Origin: Aliarcobacter sp017996075
GTDB lineage: Bacteria; Campylobacterota; Campylobacteria; Campylobacterales; Arcobacteraceae
Direction: 5' to 3' (one strand)
Length of the DNA: 64,000 nt
NCBI RefSeq assembly: GCF_051062515.1
Contig: NZ_JAMXEK010000001.1
Shown piece by piece: positions 7,895 through 16,416 of this stretch (position 1 is its first letter; each line of letters starts with the position of its first letter). The notes beneath the pieces were generated by a model, which did not search any database, was not told the DNA's origin, and was given only the letters and a program-made list of their open reading frames with translations. Both the position numbers and the translations under genes were made by a program.

Positions 7895-9121
7895 TTAATA
7901 TAATCTTATATCTTTAATATTTTTAGGCTCATCAAATAAATATCCCTGAAAATAGTCAATTTCTAGCTCTTTACAAGTTTTAAAAATCTCTTTTGTTGAT
8001 ACAAACTCAGCAACTGTTTTTATACCAACTTTTTTTGCAAAAAATACTATTGCTTCAACAACTGCTTTAGCTGAAAGAGATTTATTTATATCAGCAATAA
8101 TAGAACCATCTAATTTTATAAAATCTGCTTGCAATTTAACTAAATATGAGAAATTTGAGTAACCAGTTCCAAAATCATCAATTGCTATTTTTACACCTAA
8201 ATTTTTAACTATTTTTATAAAAGATACTAGTTCTTCTATATTTTCAACACCTTCGCTTTCTGTTATTTCTATAGTTAAAAAATAACCGACATCATGTTCA
8301 CATATTTTTTGAATCAAAAAATCACAAATATCTTTTTCCAAAATATCACTAATCGATAAATTTATACTAAACTCTATATTTTTACCCTCAAAAAATTCAA
8401 ATGATTTTTGAACTACCTTTTTTGTTATTTCACCATATAGGTTTATTTTTTTTGCTCTATCTATAAAGAAATAAGGAGATACTATCTCTCCTTTGGTATC
8501 TTTCATTCTTACTAAAATCTCATATTTTTTATCATTTTGATTACTAATTGATTGTGCGAAAATCTCAAATCTATCTTTTTTTATAGCTTGAATAATTTGT
8601 GCTTCCCAATATAAATCTTGCTCTATTGACAAAGAGTTAGGATGACACACTTGATGTTGTTCACTATCAAAAATTACTAAATTGTGTTTTAAGACTCTTG
8701 TTTGTTTTAGTGCAAATTCTGCACAAAATAGAAGTTCTGGATAGTTTATAGCAACTCCAGCTCTTAAGGGAATATATACTTTATGACCATCTAATTCAAT
8801 TGGTGAGTATCCAAAATGCCAAGTAGTGGCTTTTATAGTTTGAATAAATCTCTCTTTTGAAATATTTTCACTTGCAGTTGCAACAAAAATATCTCCACCT
8901 AAATAGTACATTTGACTATTTTCAAATCTCTCTTGAAGCCTAAAAGAGATTATTTTTAATATTTTTTCTCCAAAATCATACCCATAATAGTGATTTATAT
9001 TTCCAAAACCACTTATATCAAATATTACAAGTTTATTAAAAAAGCCATTTTCTACATCTTTTAAGAAAGATTTTCTATTTGGTAGTAAAATCTCATCATT
9101 TTTACTCTCTTTATTTACCAC
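7895..9121 (-). CDS. Degenerate GGDEF plus EAL cyclic-di-GMP phosphodiesterase
   Basis: A 408-residue cytoplasmic protein. The N-terminal GGDEF-like domain has GGDIF (75-79) and no RxxD inhibitory site, so it is probably not a cyclase. The EAL domain (about 170-408) keeps the catalytic set: EILVR (201-205), Asn254, Glu285, DDFGTGYS (315-322), Lys336, Glu372 and the QGYLFDEP loop. It should therefore hydrolyse cyclic di-GMP. No transmembrane segment or sensor domain is seen, so the input may be GTP binding at the degenerate GGDEF or a partner protein. Confidence 0.88.
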   Translation of the reverse strand: MVNKESKNDEILLPNRKSFLKDVENGFFNKLVIFDISGFGNINHYYGYDFGEKILKIISFRLQERFENSQMYYLGGDIFVATASENISKERFIQTIKATTWHFGYSPIELDGHKVYIPLRAGVAINYPELLFCAEFALKQTRVLKHNLVIFDSEQHQVCHPNSLSIEQDLYWEAQIIQAIKKDRFEIFAQSISNQNDKKYEILVRMKDTKGEIVSPYFFIDRAKKINLYGEITKKVVQKSFEFFEGKNIEFSINLSISDILEKDICDFLIQKICEHDVGYFLTIEITESEGVENIEELVSFIKIVKNLGVKIAIDDFGTGYSNFSYLVKLQADFIKLDGSIIADINKSLSAKAVVEAIVFFAKKVGIKTVAEFVSTKEIFKTCKELEIDYFQGYLFDEPKNIKDIRLY

Positions 9122-9152
9122 ATTTCGCCCCTTTTAAAATGAAAAGAGATTT

Positions 9153-10301
9153 CTAATCTTGATTATCATTTATCCAAGATGTAATCCCACCTTTTAAACT
9201 ATAAAGTTCTCCTTTGTAACCAGCTTTTTTTAATTTTGAAATAGCCTCTTTACTTTTAAGTCCTATTGTACAAATCAATACAACTTTTTTTGTTTCATCT
9301 ATCTCATATGCTCTGTTTAGCAAATCTTCAAATGGTATATTTTTTGAATTATAAATATTTTTAGCTTGAAAATCGGTACTAATTCTAACATCAATTAGCA
9401 AAATTTGTTCTTTTTTATGCATTAACTCTTTTAAATTTTCGCCACTTAACTCTTTAAACTCAATCTCTTGTAAACTATCTTTTAATCCACAAAACTCTTC
9501 ATAATCTATAAGTTCTTTTATAGCTGCATTATCTCCACAAACTTTACAATTCTCATCTTTTTTTATTTTATACTCTTTGAAATCCATTTTTAAAGCATTT
9601 AAAGTAAGTAATCTTCCTTTTAATGTTTCCCCTATTTCTAAAACTGTTTTTATAGTTTCACTTGCTTGAATAGTTCCAATAATTCCAGGTAAAACTCCTA
9701 AAACTCCAGCTTCTGAGCAAGATGGAACAAGTCCAGCTTTTGGTGGTTCGGGAAAAATACATCTATAACAAGGGCTATTTTTATCTGCATTAAAAACCGT
9801 TGATTGTCCTTCAAATCTAAAAATTGCTCCATAAACAAAAGGTTTATTTAAAAAGACACAAGCATCATTTATCAAATATCTTGTTTGAAAATTATCGGTT
9901 CCATCTACTACGACATCAAAGTTTTTTATAATTTCTAAAGCATTTTTGCTTGTTAATTTATCATTATAAGCTATTACATCTATATTTGGATTTATTAAAT
10001 TTATTCTACTTTTAGCTGAGTTTACTTTTGGATTTCCTATTTCATTTGTTGAGTGAATAATCTGTCTTTGTAAATTTGATTCATCAACTGTATCAAAATC
10101 AATTATTCCAATAGTTCCAATACCAGCTGCACTAAGATATAAAAGAACAGGAGAACCTAAAGCTCCTGTTCCAACAACTAAAACCTTTGAGTTTTTTAAT
10201 TTTAGTTGTCCTTTTAATCCAACTTCTGGAAGTATTAAATGCCTACTATATCTATTTATCTCTTCTTGCGAAAGTCTAGTTTGTTTTGAAATATCTGACA
10301 T
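9153..10301 (-). CDS. moeB: MoeB/ThiF-type E1-like adenylyltransferase with C-terminal rhodanese domain
   Basis: A 382-residue enzyme that adenylates the C-terminus of a MoaD/ThiS/CysO-like sulfur carrier and supplies sulfur through its rhodanese domain. The nucleotide fold has GTGALG (44-49), Arg/Gln residues near 75-80 and DGTDN (133-137). Zinc cysteines are CYRC (178, 181) and CKVC (252, 255). The rhodanese domain (about 285-380) has active Cys344 in CTIGLKS. It lies downstream of a MoaD-like gene and sbp. The layout resembles MoeZ-type proteins that serve both molybdopterin and cysteine synthesis; moeB is the best symbol but not certain. Confidence 0.9.
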   Translation of the reverse strand: MSDISKQTRLSQEEINRYSRHLILPEVGLKGQLKLKNSKVLVVGTGALGSPVLLYLSAAGIGTIGIIDFDTVDESNLQRQIIHSTNEIGNPKVNSAKSRINLINPNIDVIAYNDKLTSKNALEIIKNFDVVVDGTDNFQTRYLINDACVFLNKPFVYGAIFRFEGQSTVFNADKNSPCYRCIFPEPPKAGLVPSCSEAGVLGVLPGIIGTIQASETIKTVLEIGETLKGRLLTLNALKMDFKEYKIKKDENCKVCGDNAAIKELIDYEEFCGLKDSLQEIEFKELSGENLKELMHKKEQILLIDVRISTDFQAKNIYNSKNIPFEDLLNRAYEIDETKKVVLICTIGLKSKEAISKLKKAGYKGELYSLKGGITSWINDNQD

Positions 10302-10373
10302 AATTATCCTTTAAAATTCAACTGCAAGGATAACACAAGAGATATTTATATTATCTTTTATTTGATATACAAA

Positions 10374-10637
10374 CTATGATGCTTGAAATAAAATTATCTT
10401 GTCATCTTCATAAACTTTTGTATCAAAATTATCTAATCTATTTATATTCTTTTCATTCAAATATATATTTACATAATTTTTTAACTTTCCATCATCTGTA
10501 TATATATGACTTTCTAAATCTTTATGTTGTTTTAGTAAATTTCCTACAATGTCTTTGATACTTTCACCTTGTAAAGCAATTTCAAATCTACCATTTGTAT
10601 ATGTTTTTAACTCTCTAGTTATATAAACTTTTGCCAT
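10374..10637 (-). CDS. MoaD/CysO-like beta-grasp protein lacking a C-terminal Gly-Gly
   Basis: An 87-residue ubiquitin-like protein of the MoaD/ThiS/CysO family; the NVYVN-like segment (here NYVNIYLNEKNI) and the DGDE-like turn near the end are typical. The start at 10637 (MAKVYIT) has AAGGAG 7 bases upstream; a frame from 10667 would translate that site. The family normally ends in Gly-Gly for adenylation, but this one stops at ILFQAS, about three residues short. It lies between sbp and moeB on the same strand. Either it works without conjugation or it is defective. Confidence 0.75.
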   Translation of the reverse strand: MAKVYITRELKTYTNGRFEIALQGESIKDIVGNLLKQHKDLESHIYTDDGKLKNYVNIYLNEKNINRLDNFDTKVYEDDKIILFQAS

Positions 10638-10670
10638 TTTATAACTCCTTTTTAAGAAATCTGACATAAT

Positions 10671-11744
10671 CTATTTATAGATTAAATCAAATGTTCCACC
10701 ATCATTAAAATGTGTTTTTTGTGCATTTTCCCAACTTTCAAAAACATCATCTATTTTAAATAGTTCTAATTTTGGGAATATTTCTAATTTTTCTTTACTA
10801 ACTAAATTTGTGATACTAGGTCTATAATAATGTTTTGCTGCTAATTCTTGACCATCTTTTGAATATAAATAATTTAAATACTCATTTGAAACATTTAAAG
10901 TACCTTTATGCTCAGCATTCTTATTTACAACAGTTACAGGAGGTTCGGCTAATATTGAAACAGATGGAACAACTATTTCAAACTCATCTTTGCCTAATTC
11001 ATTTATTGCTAAAAAGGCCTCATTTTCCCAAGCAAGTAAAACATCTCCAATTTTTCTTTGAACAAATGTATTAGTTGCTCCTCTAGCACCTGAATCAAGA
11101 ACTGGAACATGTTTTAGGAGTTTTGAAACATACTCTTTTGCTTTTTCATTGGCTTTTTTATAAGCTTCAGAATTAAAATCAATTTTGTTTAAAGTTCCTA
11201 ACTCTTGTTTTAGCCCATAAGCATAAGCAGCAAGATAGTTCCATCTTGCACCTCCTGAAGTTTTTGGATTTGGAGTAATAACTTCAACACCATCTTTTAT
11301 TAAATCATTCCAATCTTTAATTCCTTTTGGATTTCCTTTTCTAACTAAAAATACAATAGTTGAAGCGTAAGGAGAAGAGTTATACTCTAATTTTTTTTGC
11401 CAATCTTTTGGAAATAAATTCGCTTTTTGGCTAATCGCATCAACATCATAAGCTAGTGCTAAAGTTACAACATCTGCCTTTAATCCATCAATTACTGCTC
11501 GTGCTTGTTTACCTGAACCACCGTGTGACTGCTTTATTGTTACTTTTTGTCCACTTTTTTCTTGCCAATATTTTGCAAAATTCTTGTTATACTCTTCATA
11601 AAACTCTCTTGTTGGGTCATACGATACATTTAAAATCTCTATAGATTTTTTTTCTGCCTCTGCTTTATAATCATAATCTTTCGCAAAACTTAATGTTGAT
11701 ATTAGCAATGATGCTAACGCTATGTTTTTTATATTTTTTATCAT
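10671..11744 (-). CDS. sbp: Periplasmic sulfate-binding protein
   Basis: A 357-residue substrate-binding protein with a signal peptide (cleavage after STLSFA, about residue 21). Family hallmarks are LNVSYDPTRE, QSHGGSGKQARAVIDGL and a GGARWNYLAAYAY segment, all typical of Sbp/CysP. It should deliver sulfate or thiosulfate to CysTWA. It is followed at once by the MoaD-like gene and moeB, linking uptake with sulfur transfer. It is preceded by an unusually long (about 165-base) leader with a mini-ORF. Confidence 0.93.
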   Translation of the reverse strand: MIKNIKNIALASLLISTLSFAKDYDYKAEAEKKSIEILNVSYDPTREFYEEYNKNFAKYWQEKSGQKVTIKQSHGGSGKQARAVIDGLKADVVTLALAYDVDAISQKANLFPKDWQKKLEYNSSPYASTIVFLVRKGNPKGIKDWNDLIKDGVEVITPNPKTSGGARWNYLAAYAYGLKQELGTLNKIDFNSEAYKKANEKAKEYVSKLLKHVPVLDSGARGATNTFVQRKIGDVLLAWENEAFLAINELGKDEFEIVVPSVSILAEPPVTVVNKNAEHKGTLNVSNEYLNYLYSKDGQELAAKHYYRPSITNLVSKEKLEIFPKLELFKIDDVFESWENAQKTHFNDGGTFDLIYK

Positions 11745-11791
11745 TTTATCTCTCTTTTATATTTAATATACACTAAATGTATGATAATTAA

Positions 11792-11809
11792 AGATTTTAA
11801 AAAAAATCT
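11792..11809 (-). promoter_or_regulatory. AT-rich hairpin between the leader ORF and sbp
   Basis: AGATTTT and AAAATCT with a 4-base loop, starting right after the leader ORF stop. Further down, ATACA and TGTAT form a smaller hairpin near 11770. Neither is a strong terminator. Confidence 0.4.
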
Positions 11810-11812
11810 CAC

Positions 11813-11860
11813 CTATTTTCTTTTTTTTGATTTATATATTTTACACATGTCGCACATCAT
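11813..11860 (-). CDS. 15-codon leader ORF with CxxC ahead of sbp
   Basis: The frame encodes MMCDMCKIYKSKKRK and stops with TAG. AAAGGA lies 6 bases before the first ATG, as good as any ribosome binding site in the window. It sits inside the leader between the consensus promoter and sbp, and two Cys codons fall at positions 3 and 6. A GGTGA box overlaps its stop codon and can pair with TCACC boxes upstream of it. Cys-codon leader peptides that regulate sulfur genes are known in mycobacteria; the same role here is inference. I do not recognise the peptide as a named family. Confidence 0.55.
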   Translation of the reverse strand: MMCDMCKIYKSKKRK

Positions 11861-11879
11861 TTTTTATCCTTTCAATAAA

Positions 11880-11913
11880 GGTGAAGTTTATCTATCACCT
11901 ACTAAACTGGTGA
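11880..11913 (-). promoter_or_regulatory. Alternating TCACC/GGTGA boxes in the sbp leader
   Basis: In transcript order: TCACC (11909-11913), GGTGA (11895-11899) and TCACC (11880-11884), with a fourth box GGTGA at 11809-11813 over the mini-ORF stop. Box 2 can pair with box 1 or box 3, and box 3 can pair with box 2 or box 4. As DNA, boxes 1 and 2 also form an inverted repeat with a 9-base spacer just after the -10 box, so an operator is the main alternative. Confidence 0.5.
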
Positions 11914-11914
11914 A

Positions 11915-11943
11915 ATTATAATCATAAAAAAAATATTTGTCAA
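11915..11943 (-). promoter_or_regulatory. sbp promoter
   Basis: Exact sigma-70 consensus on the minus strand: TTGACA (11938-11943), 17 bases, TATAAT (11915-11920). The promoter and the following bases match the cysTWA promoter closely. Confidence 0.85.
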
Positions 11944-12029
11944 GAGTTTTTTAAAATATTTTTTAAATTTTATTATAAATATCGATAAACAGCATAGTTT
12001 AAACTATTTTATATCTATTTATCAAATAT

Positions 12030-12632
12030 TTATTTTTCTATATTCTCCAAAAAAACTTCAATCTCTTGTTGCAAATGTTTTAAATCTTTTGAGTTGTCTA
12101 TTATATATGTTCCCAAACTTTTTTTCTCTTCAATATCCATCTGATTTGAAATTTTCAACATAGCCTCTTCTTTTGTAATATTATCTCTATTTTGTAGCCT
12201 TTTTATTTGTAAATCTTTTGGAGTATAAATAACAATTGATTTAGAAATAGGGTAGTGCATCTTTTCAAAAAACAGAGGAATATCAACAATATAAGGTTTG
12301 TTTTGTTCTTCAAAAACTTTTGCCTCTTTTTCGATTTTCTCAAAAATTAGTGGATGAAGTAGTGCTTCAAGTTTTAGTTTATTTTCTTCATTAGAAAATA
12401 TTATTTTACCTAACTCTTTTCTTAAAACTTTTCCATTTTCAACATATTGTTTTCCAAAAAGTTGTTCTATTTTTTCACTATTTTCATCTAATAGTTTATG
12501 AGCTATTTTATCTGCATCTATTATTAAAAAACCATGAAGTTTTAGAAGGTTGCAAACTGTACTTTTACCAGTTGCAATTCCTCCTGTAAGTGCAATTGCA
12601 TTTTTAAAACTATCTTGTTTTGTTTCTTTCAT
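12030..12632 (-). CDS. coaE: Dephospho-CoA kinase
   Basis: A P-loop kinase of about 200 residues that phosphorylates dephospho-CoA in the last step of coenzyme A synthesis. The P-loop is LTGGIATGKST near the N-terminus, followed by DADKIAH, which fits the substrate-binding region, and HPLIF. The ATG at 12632 lies one base past the stop of the upstream gene, which suggests coupling. A TTG at 12647 would extend it by 5 residues and has no ribosome binding site. Confidence 0.9.
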   Translation of the reverse strand: MKETKQDSFKNAIALTGGIATGKSTVCNLLKLHGFLIIDADKIAHKLLDENSEKIEQLFGKQYVENGKVLRKELGKIIFSNEENKLKLEALLHPLIFEKIEKEAKVFEEQNKPYIVDIPLFFEKMHYPISKSIVIYTPKDLQIKRLQNRDNITKEEAMLKISNQMDIEEKKSLGTYIIDNSKDLKHLQQEIEVFLENIEK

Positions 12633-12633
12633 A

Positions 12634-13182
12634 CTATCTTTTTGCAATACCAGTTAAATCTTTATGTTGTTTTGCTGGGAAAACAAAAGAAGCTATATGA
12701 ATTTCACTTGAATAATACTCTAAATCATCAAGAAAATCTGCTCTTTGAAGATTTAAATCAGCCGTTGGGTGATATTTTTTTGAAGCAATTATTGAAGCTT
12801 GGTGTCCAAATCTGTAAGGCATTGCTATCCAGAATTTTTCACCTACTAGTTTTAAATCATCAATTAATCTATTATCATCTCTTGAAAAAACTTTTGAAGA
12901 AAATGCAATAAGCCCATCATCTTTTAAAATATCAAAAAGCTTTCCTACAATTTTTATATCTAGTTTTGTATTTGGTAAAATTACTACATCGTAAGATTTG
13001 TTTTCAATTTTTTCTAAATCGTTTAGTTCTATAAACTTATAATTAGACTCTTTTTTATGTCTATCAAGCTCATTTATTAAATCACTATTTTCTTGAGATA
13101 CTACTAAAATATCTTTAGCAAGTTTATGTGTGCAAAGTGGTATATGTACCATCATTTCACTAAATGCAATATTATCTTTCAT
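12634..13182 (-). CDS. speE: Spermidine synthase-like protein (short form)
   Basis: A 182-residue protein with a Rossmann-type core resembling spermidine synthase: YDVVILPN is in the position of the substrate-binding Asp motif, and DDGLIAFSSKVF follows. It lacks the N-terminal beta-sheet domain and the clear GGG-D-G SAM motif of standard SpeE (about 280 residues). It may still be the Campylobacterota form of the enzyme, or a relative with another role. It sits directly upstream of coaE and diverges from purM. Confidence 0.6.
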   Translation of the reverse strand: MKDNIAFSEMMVHIPLCTHKLAKDILVVSQENSDLINELDRHKKESNYKFIELNDLEKIENKSYDVVILPNTKLDIKIVGKLFDILKDDGLIAFSSKVFSRDDNRLIDDLKLVGEKFWIAMPYRFGHQASIIASKKYHPTADLNLQRADFLDDLEYYSSEIHIASFVFPAKQHKDLTGIAKR

Positions 13183-13278
13183 TTTTCAATTCCTTAAAAT
13201 TTATAAATAGTCTGCTATAATACCGAAAAATTTTTAATAAATCTTAAGATTTGAGAATATTACGAAAAAAGGTAAAAA

Positions 13279-14274
13279 ATGGCAACAGTTAGTTACAAAG
13301 ATGCAGGAGTTGATATAGATGCAGGAAATCAGTTTGTAGAGAATATCAAACCTTATGTAAAATCTACAATGATTCCTGGAGTTCTTGGAGGAATTGGTTC
13401 TTTTGCTGGTGCTTTTGAACTTCCAAGTGGTTACAAAAAACCTGTTATTTTAGCTGGAACAGATGGTGTTGGAACAAAATTAAAATTAGCAATTGATGCA
13501 AAAAAATTTGACACTGTTGGTATTGATTTAGTTGCTATGTGTACAAATGATTTGCTTTGTAACTTTGGAGAGCCACTATTTTTTCTTGATTACTATGCAA
13601 CTGCAAAACTTGAAGTTGAAGAAGCAACTCAAGTAGTTAAAGGAATTGCCGAAGGTTGTATTAGAAGTGAATGTGCACTAATTGGTGGAGAGACTGCTGA
13701 AATGCCAGGAATGTACAAAGAGGGTGATTTCGATTTAGCCGGTTTTTGTGTAGGTATAGCTGAAAAAGATGAGCTTGATAGAGTTGAAAGAGTAAGTGCT
13801 GGAGATGTTTTAATTGCACTTCCAAGTTCTGGAGTTCACTCAAATGGATTTTCATTGGTGCGAAAACTTCTTTTAGAGAAACTTGGTATGAGTTTAGAGG
13901 ATGATTTTGAAGGTAAAAAATTAAAAGATGTTTTACTTGAGCCAACAAGAATTTATGTAAAAGAGTTTAAAGCTAACAAGGATAAAATAAATGCTTTAGC
14001 ACATATAACTGGTGGTGGAATTACTGAAAATCTTCCAAGAGTTTTACCAGAAAATTTAACTGCTGTTGTAGATAGAAGTAAAATCAAAGTTTTACCAATC
14101 TTTGAGTTTATGAGTAAGCATGTAGAGCTTGAAGAGATGTATAGAACATTTAATATGGGTGTTGGAATGATTCTTGTAGTAAATCCTTCAAATGTAGATG
14201 CAATTTTAGCTTCAACTGATGGTTATGTAATTGGTGAGTTAAAAGTTGGAGAGAGAAAAGTAGAGTTTAGATAG
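13279..14274 (+). CDS. purM: Phosphoribosylformylglycinamidine cyclo-ligase (AIR synthetase)
   Basis: A 331-residue enzyme of purine synthesis that closes the imidazole ring of FGAM using ATP. The N-terminus YKDAGVDIDAGN is the family signature, followed by GTDGVGTKLKLA, DLVAMCTNDLL and GGETAEMPG, with the C-terminal ITGGGITENLPR. The length matches the family. AAAAAGG precedes the ATG at 13279. It is transcribed alone and ends in a hairpin. Confidence 0.97.
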   Translation: MATVSYKDAGVDIDAGNQFVENIKPYVKSTMIPGVLGGIGSFAGAFELPSGYKKPVILAGTDGVGTKLKLAIDAKKFDTVGIDLVAMCTNDLLCNFGEPLFFLDYYATAKLEVEEATQVVKGIAEGCIRSECALIGGETAEMPGMYKEGDFDLAGFCVGIAEKDELDRVERVSAGDVLIALPSSGVHSNGFSLVRKLLLEKLGMSLEDDFEGKKLKDVLLEPTRIYVKEFKANKDKINALAHITGGGITENLPRVLPENLTAVVDRSKIKVLPIFEFMSKHVELEEMYRTFNMGVGMILVVNPSNVDAILASTDGYVIGELKVGERKVEFR

Positions 14275-14297
14275 ATAGAATTAAACTCTATCTATCT
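14263..14297 (+). terminator. Hairpin after purM
   Basis: AGATAGATAG (14269-14278) and CTATCTATCT (14288-14297) form a perfect 10-bp stem over the purM stop codon. GAGTTTA (14263-14269) and TAAACTC (14282-14288) can form an alternative stem. There is no long T tract, so termination may be partial and allow readthrough into the kinase gene. Confidence 0.55.
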
Positions 14298-14308
14298 CTT
14301 ATAGCTTT

Positions 14309-15730
14309 ATGAAACAAGAAAATATTTTAAAAAATAGAACAAATTTTTTTATTCTAAAAGTTAAAAAAGATTTAGTTTTAGAAACTTTTGGAAATAAGAA
14401 AACCCAAAATATTGAATCTGGGCAAAAATTAAAAGATATTTTTAATAAGAAAAACTACAAAAAACTTAAAAAATCTAAACACCAAAATAAAAAAACATTT
14501 CATATAAAATGGGAAAAAAGAAAATATGAGATATATTTTGAAAAAAATACTTACTATTTTTACGATATAACACTTTATTGTAAAGTTCAATCAAGGTTAA
14601 AAAAATCTTTAAAAGAGCTAAGATCAAAAAAAGAAGAGCTCCAAGCTGTTTTTGACCTAGCTGCAAATGGGATATCTATTTTAGATAGAAATGGAATGTT
14701 TTTATATGCAAATAAATTCTTCCAAAATATGATGGAATATAGTATGGAAGAGCTCTATAAAGAATCTTGTATTTCACTATCCTCTCCTGAATATTCAGTT
14801 CCTTCTCAAACGGCTGTTGAAAAAGCTATACAATATGGAAGTATTGAAAAGTTTAAGAAAATTTGTATTACAAAATCAGGTCAAAGAATAAATGCAAGTA
14901 TGTCTTTATCTTATTTAGAAAGCCGTGATGAGATAGTTATGATTACTTCAGATATAACGGAAGAGATAGAGTATCAAGATAAATTAGAGAAGCAAATAGA
15001 GCTTGAAGTTTCAAAAAGAACAGAACAGTACGAATTAATGTGCCATCAATCAAGATTAGCAGCAATGGGTGAAATGATAGATTCTATTGCACATCAGTGG
15101 AGACAACCATTAAATAGTTTGGGAATTATTGTTCAAGGATTAAGACATATATCTTCACAAAAAAATATAGACAATACTCTTTTACAAGAGATAGAATCAG
15201 ATATTATGAACAAAATAAACTATATGTCACAAACAATAGATGATTTTAGTACATTTTTTAGAATTAACAAAGACAAAGAACAATTTGATATATTAATTAG
15301 TATAGAAGATGCTATAAGATTAATATTAGTTCAACTAAATAATCACAATATAAAAATAGAGATAGAGAAAAAAGATATAAGAAATTTTGAGATATTTGGT
15401 TTTTCAAATGAGTTTAGGCAAGTAATTTTAAATCTAATTCATAATGCTATGATGCAAATTGTTTCAAAAAACATAATTAATGGAAAGATAAAAATTGAGA
15501 TAAAAGATATTAATAACAATATACAAATAGATGTAATTGATAATGCAGAAGGTGTAAAAAAAGAGGATATGCCAAAAATATTTGACCCATATTTCTCTAC
15601 AAAAGAGAAAGGTAGTGGAATAGGGCTTTATATGTCAAAAGTGATAATAGAAAATCATATGAATGGTATATTAAAAGTAAGAAATATTAAAGATGGTGCA
15701 AAATTTACTATTATGTTAGCAAAGGAATAA
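14309..15730 (+). CDS. PAS-domain sensor histidine kinase
   Basis: A 473-residue cytoplasmic kinase without transmembrane helices. A charged, Lys-rich N-terminus (1-110) is followed by a PAS domain (about 110-220), a coiled coil, the phosphorylated His in SIAHQWRQPLN (about residue 265), and an ATPase domain with NLIHNAM (N box), DNAEGVKKEDMPKIFDPYF (G1) and GSGIGLYMSK (G2). It lies 2 bases from the response regulator gene, so the two form a two-component system. The sqr genes follow on the same strand, making sulfide or redox control a reasonable guess. Confidence 0.9.
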   Translation: MKQENILKNRTNFFILKVKKDLVLETFGNKKTQNIESGQKLKDIFNKKNYKKLKKSKHQNKKTFHIKWEKRKYEIYFEKNTYYFYDITLYCKVQSRLKKSLKELRSKKEELQAVFDLAANGISILDRNGMFLYANKFFQNMMEYSMEELYKESCISLSSPEYSVPSQTAVEKAIQYGSIEKFKKICITKSGQRINASMSLSYLESRDEIVMITSDITEEIEYQDKLEKQIELEVSKRTEQYELMCHQSRLAAMGEMIDSIAHQWRQPLNSLGIIVQGLRHISSQKNIDNTLLQEIESDIMNKINYMSQTIDDFSTFFRINKDKEQFDILISIEDAIRLILVQLNNHNIKIEIEKKDIRNFEIFGFSNEFRQVILNLIHNAMMQIVSKNIINGKIKIEIKDINNNIQIDVIDNAEGVKKEDMPKIFDPYFSTKEKGSGIGLYMSKVIIENHMNGILKVRNIKDGAKFTIMLAKE

Positions 15731-15731
15731 T

Positions 15732-16415
15732 ATGGAAAATATTCATAAAAAGCTACAAAATCTATCTATTTTAATTGTTGAAGATGATATAAGTACATTA
15801 AAATGGTTAAGTAGAATTTTGGCAATATATTTTAAAGAAGTTTATACAGCAGAAGATGCAATGCAAGCACTTGAAATTTTTAATAATAAATCTTTTGATG
15901 TAGTTATTTCTGATATTGAGATGCCACATGTTGATGGTTTACATCTTTTACAAAAAATTGCACTAATAAAAAATAGTACAATAACAGCAGTTATGACAGC
16001 ATTTAATAGCCCAGAATATATGAATAGAGTAATTGAATCAGATGTGCATTTTTATTTCAAAAAACCAATAGATATTGATGAGTTATTGGTTGCGATATCT
16101 TCTAAACTAACAAAACAAAACTCAAAGGATAAAAAAATATCTTTAGGAGAAGATTTTTTATATGACTATAAACAAAAAAATATAAACAAAGATAATTTAG
16201 AAATAAGTCTTACAAAAAAAGAGATACAGCTTTTAGAATATCTTATAAATAATAAAAATAGTATAGTAAGCATTGAGCAACTTGAAAATAGTGTTTGGCA
16301 GGAAACAGTAAGTGCTGATGCTGTTAGAATGGTTGTTGCAAACTTAAGAAAAAAAACTTATAGCAAACTTATAAAGAATATAAAAGGCATAGGTTACAAA
16401 ATAAATAATCTTTAA
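15732..16415 (+). CDS. OmpR/PhoB-type response regulator
   Basis: A 227-residue regulator. The receiver domain has the acidic pair ED near residue 18, the phosphoacceptor Asp in ISDIEMP (about residue 57), the Thr of MTAF, and Lys in FKKP. A winged-helix DNA-binding domain follows (about 150-227, ISLTKKEIQLLEYL to KGIGYKIN). It is cotranscribed with the kinase. Three tandem 11-bp repeats lie between its stop and sqr, the spacing used by this family to bind as head-to-tail dimers. Confidence 0.92.
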   Translation: MENIHKKLQNLSILIVEDDISTLKWLSRILAIYFKEVYTAEDAMQALEIFNNKSFDVVISDIEMPHVDGLHLLQKIALIKNSTITAVMTAFNSPEYMNRVIESDVHFYFKKPIDIDELLVAISSKLTKQNSKDKKISLGEDFLYDYKQKNINKDNLEISLTKKEIQLLEYLINNKNSIVSIEQLENSVWQETVSADAVRMVVANLRKKTYSKLIKNIKGIGYKINNL

Positions 16416-16416
16416 A

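Noticed and set aside
10638..10667. Longer start of the MoaD-like protein (MSDFLKRSYK)
   Set aside because: It would translate the AAGGAG site that serves the ATG at 10637.
12633..12647. TTG start extending CoaE by five residues
   Set aside because: It lies within the upstream gene end and has no ribosome binding site; the ATG at 12632 is one base past that stop.
13661..13948. Minus-strand frame inside purM
   Set aside because: Leu/His-rich translation typical of an antisense shadow; purM is fully conserved on the other strand.
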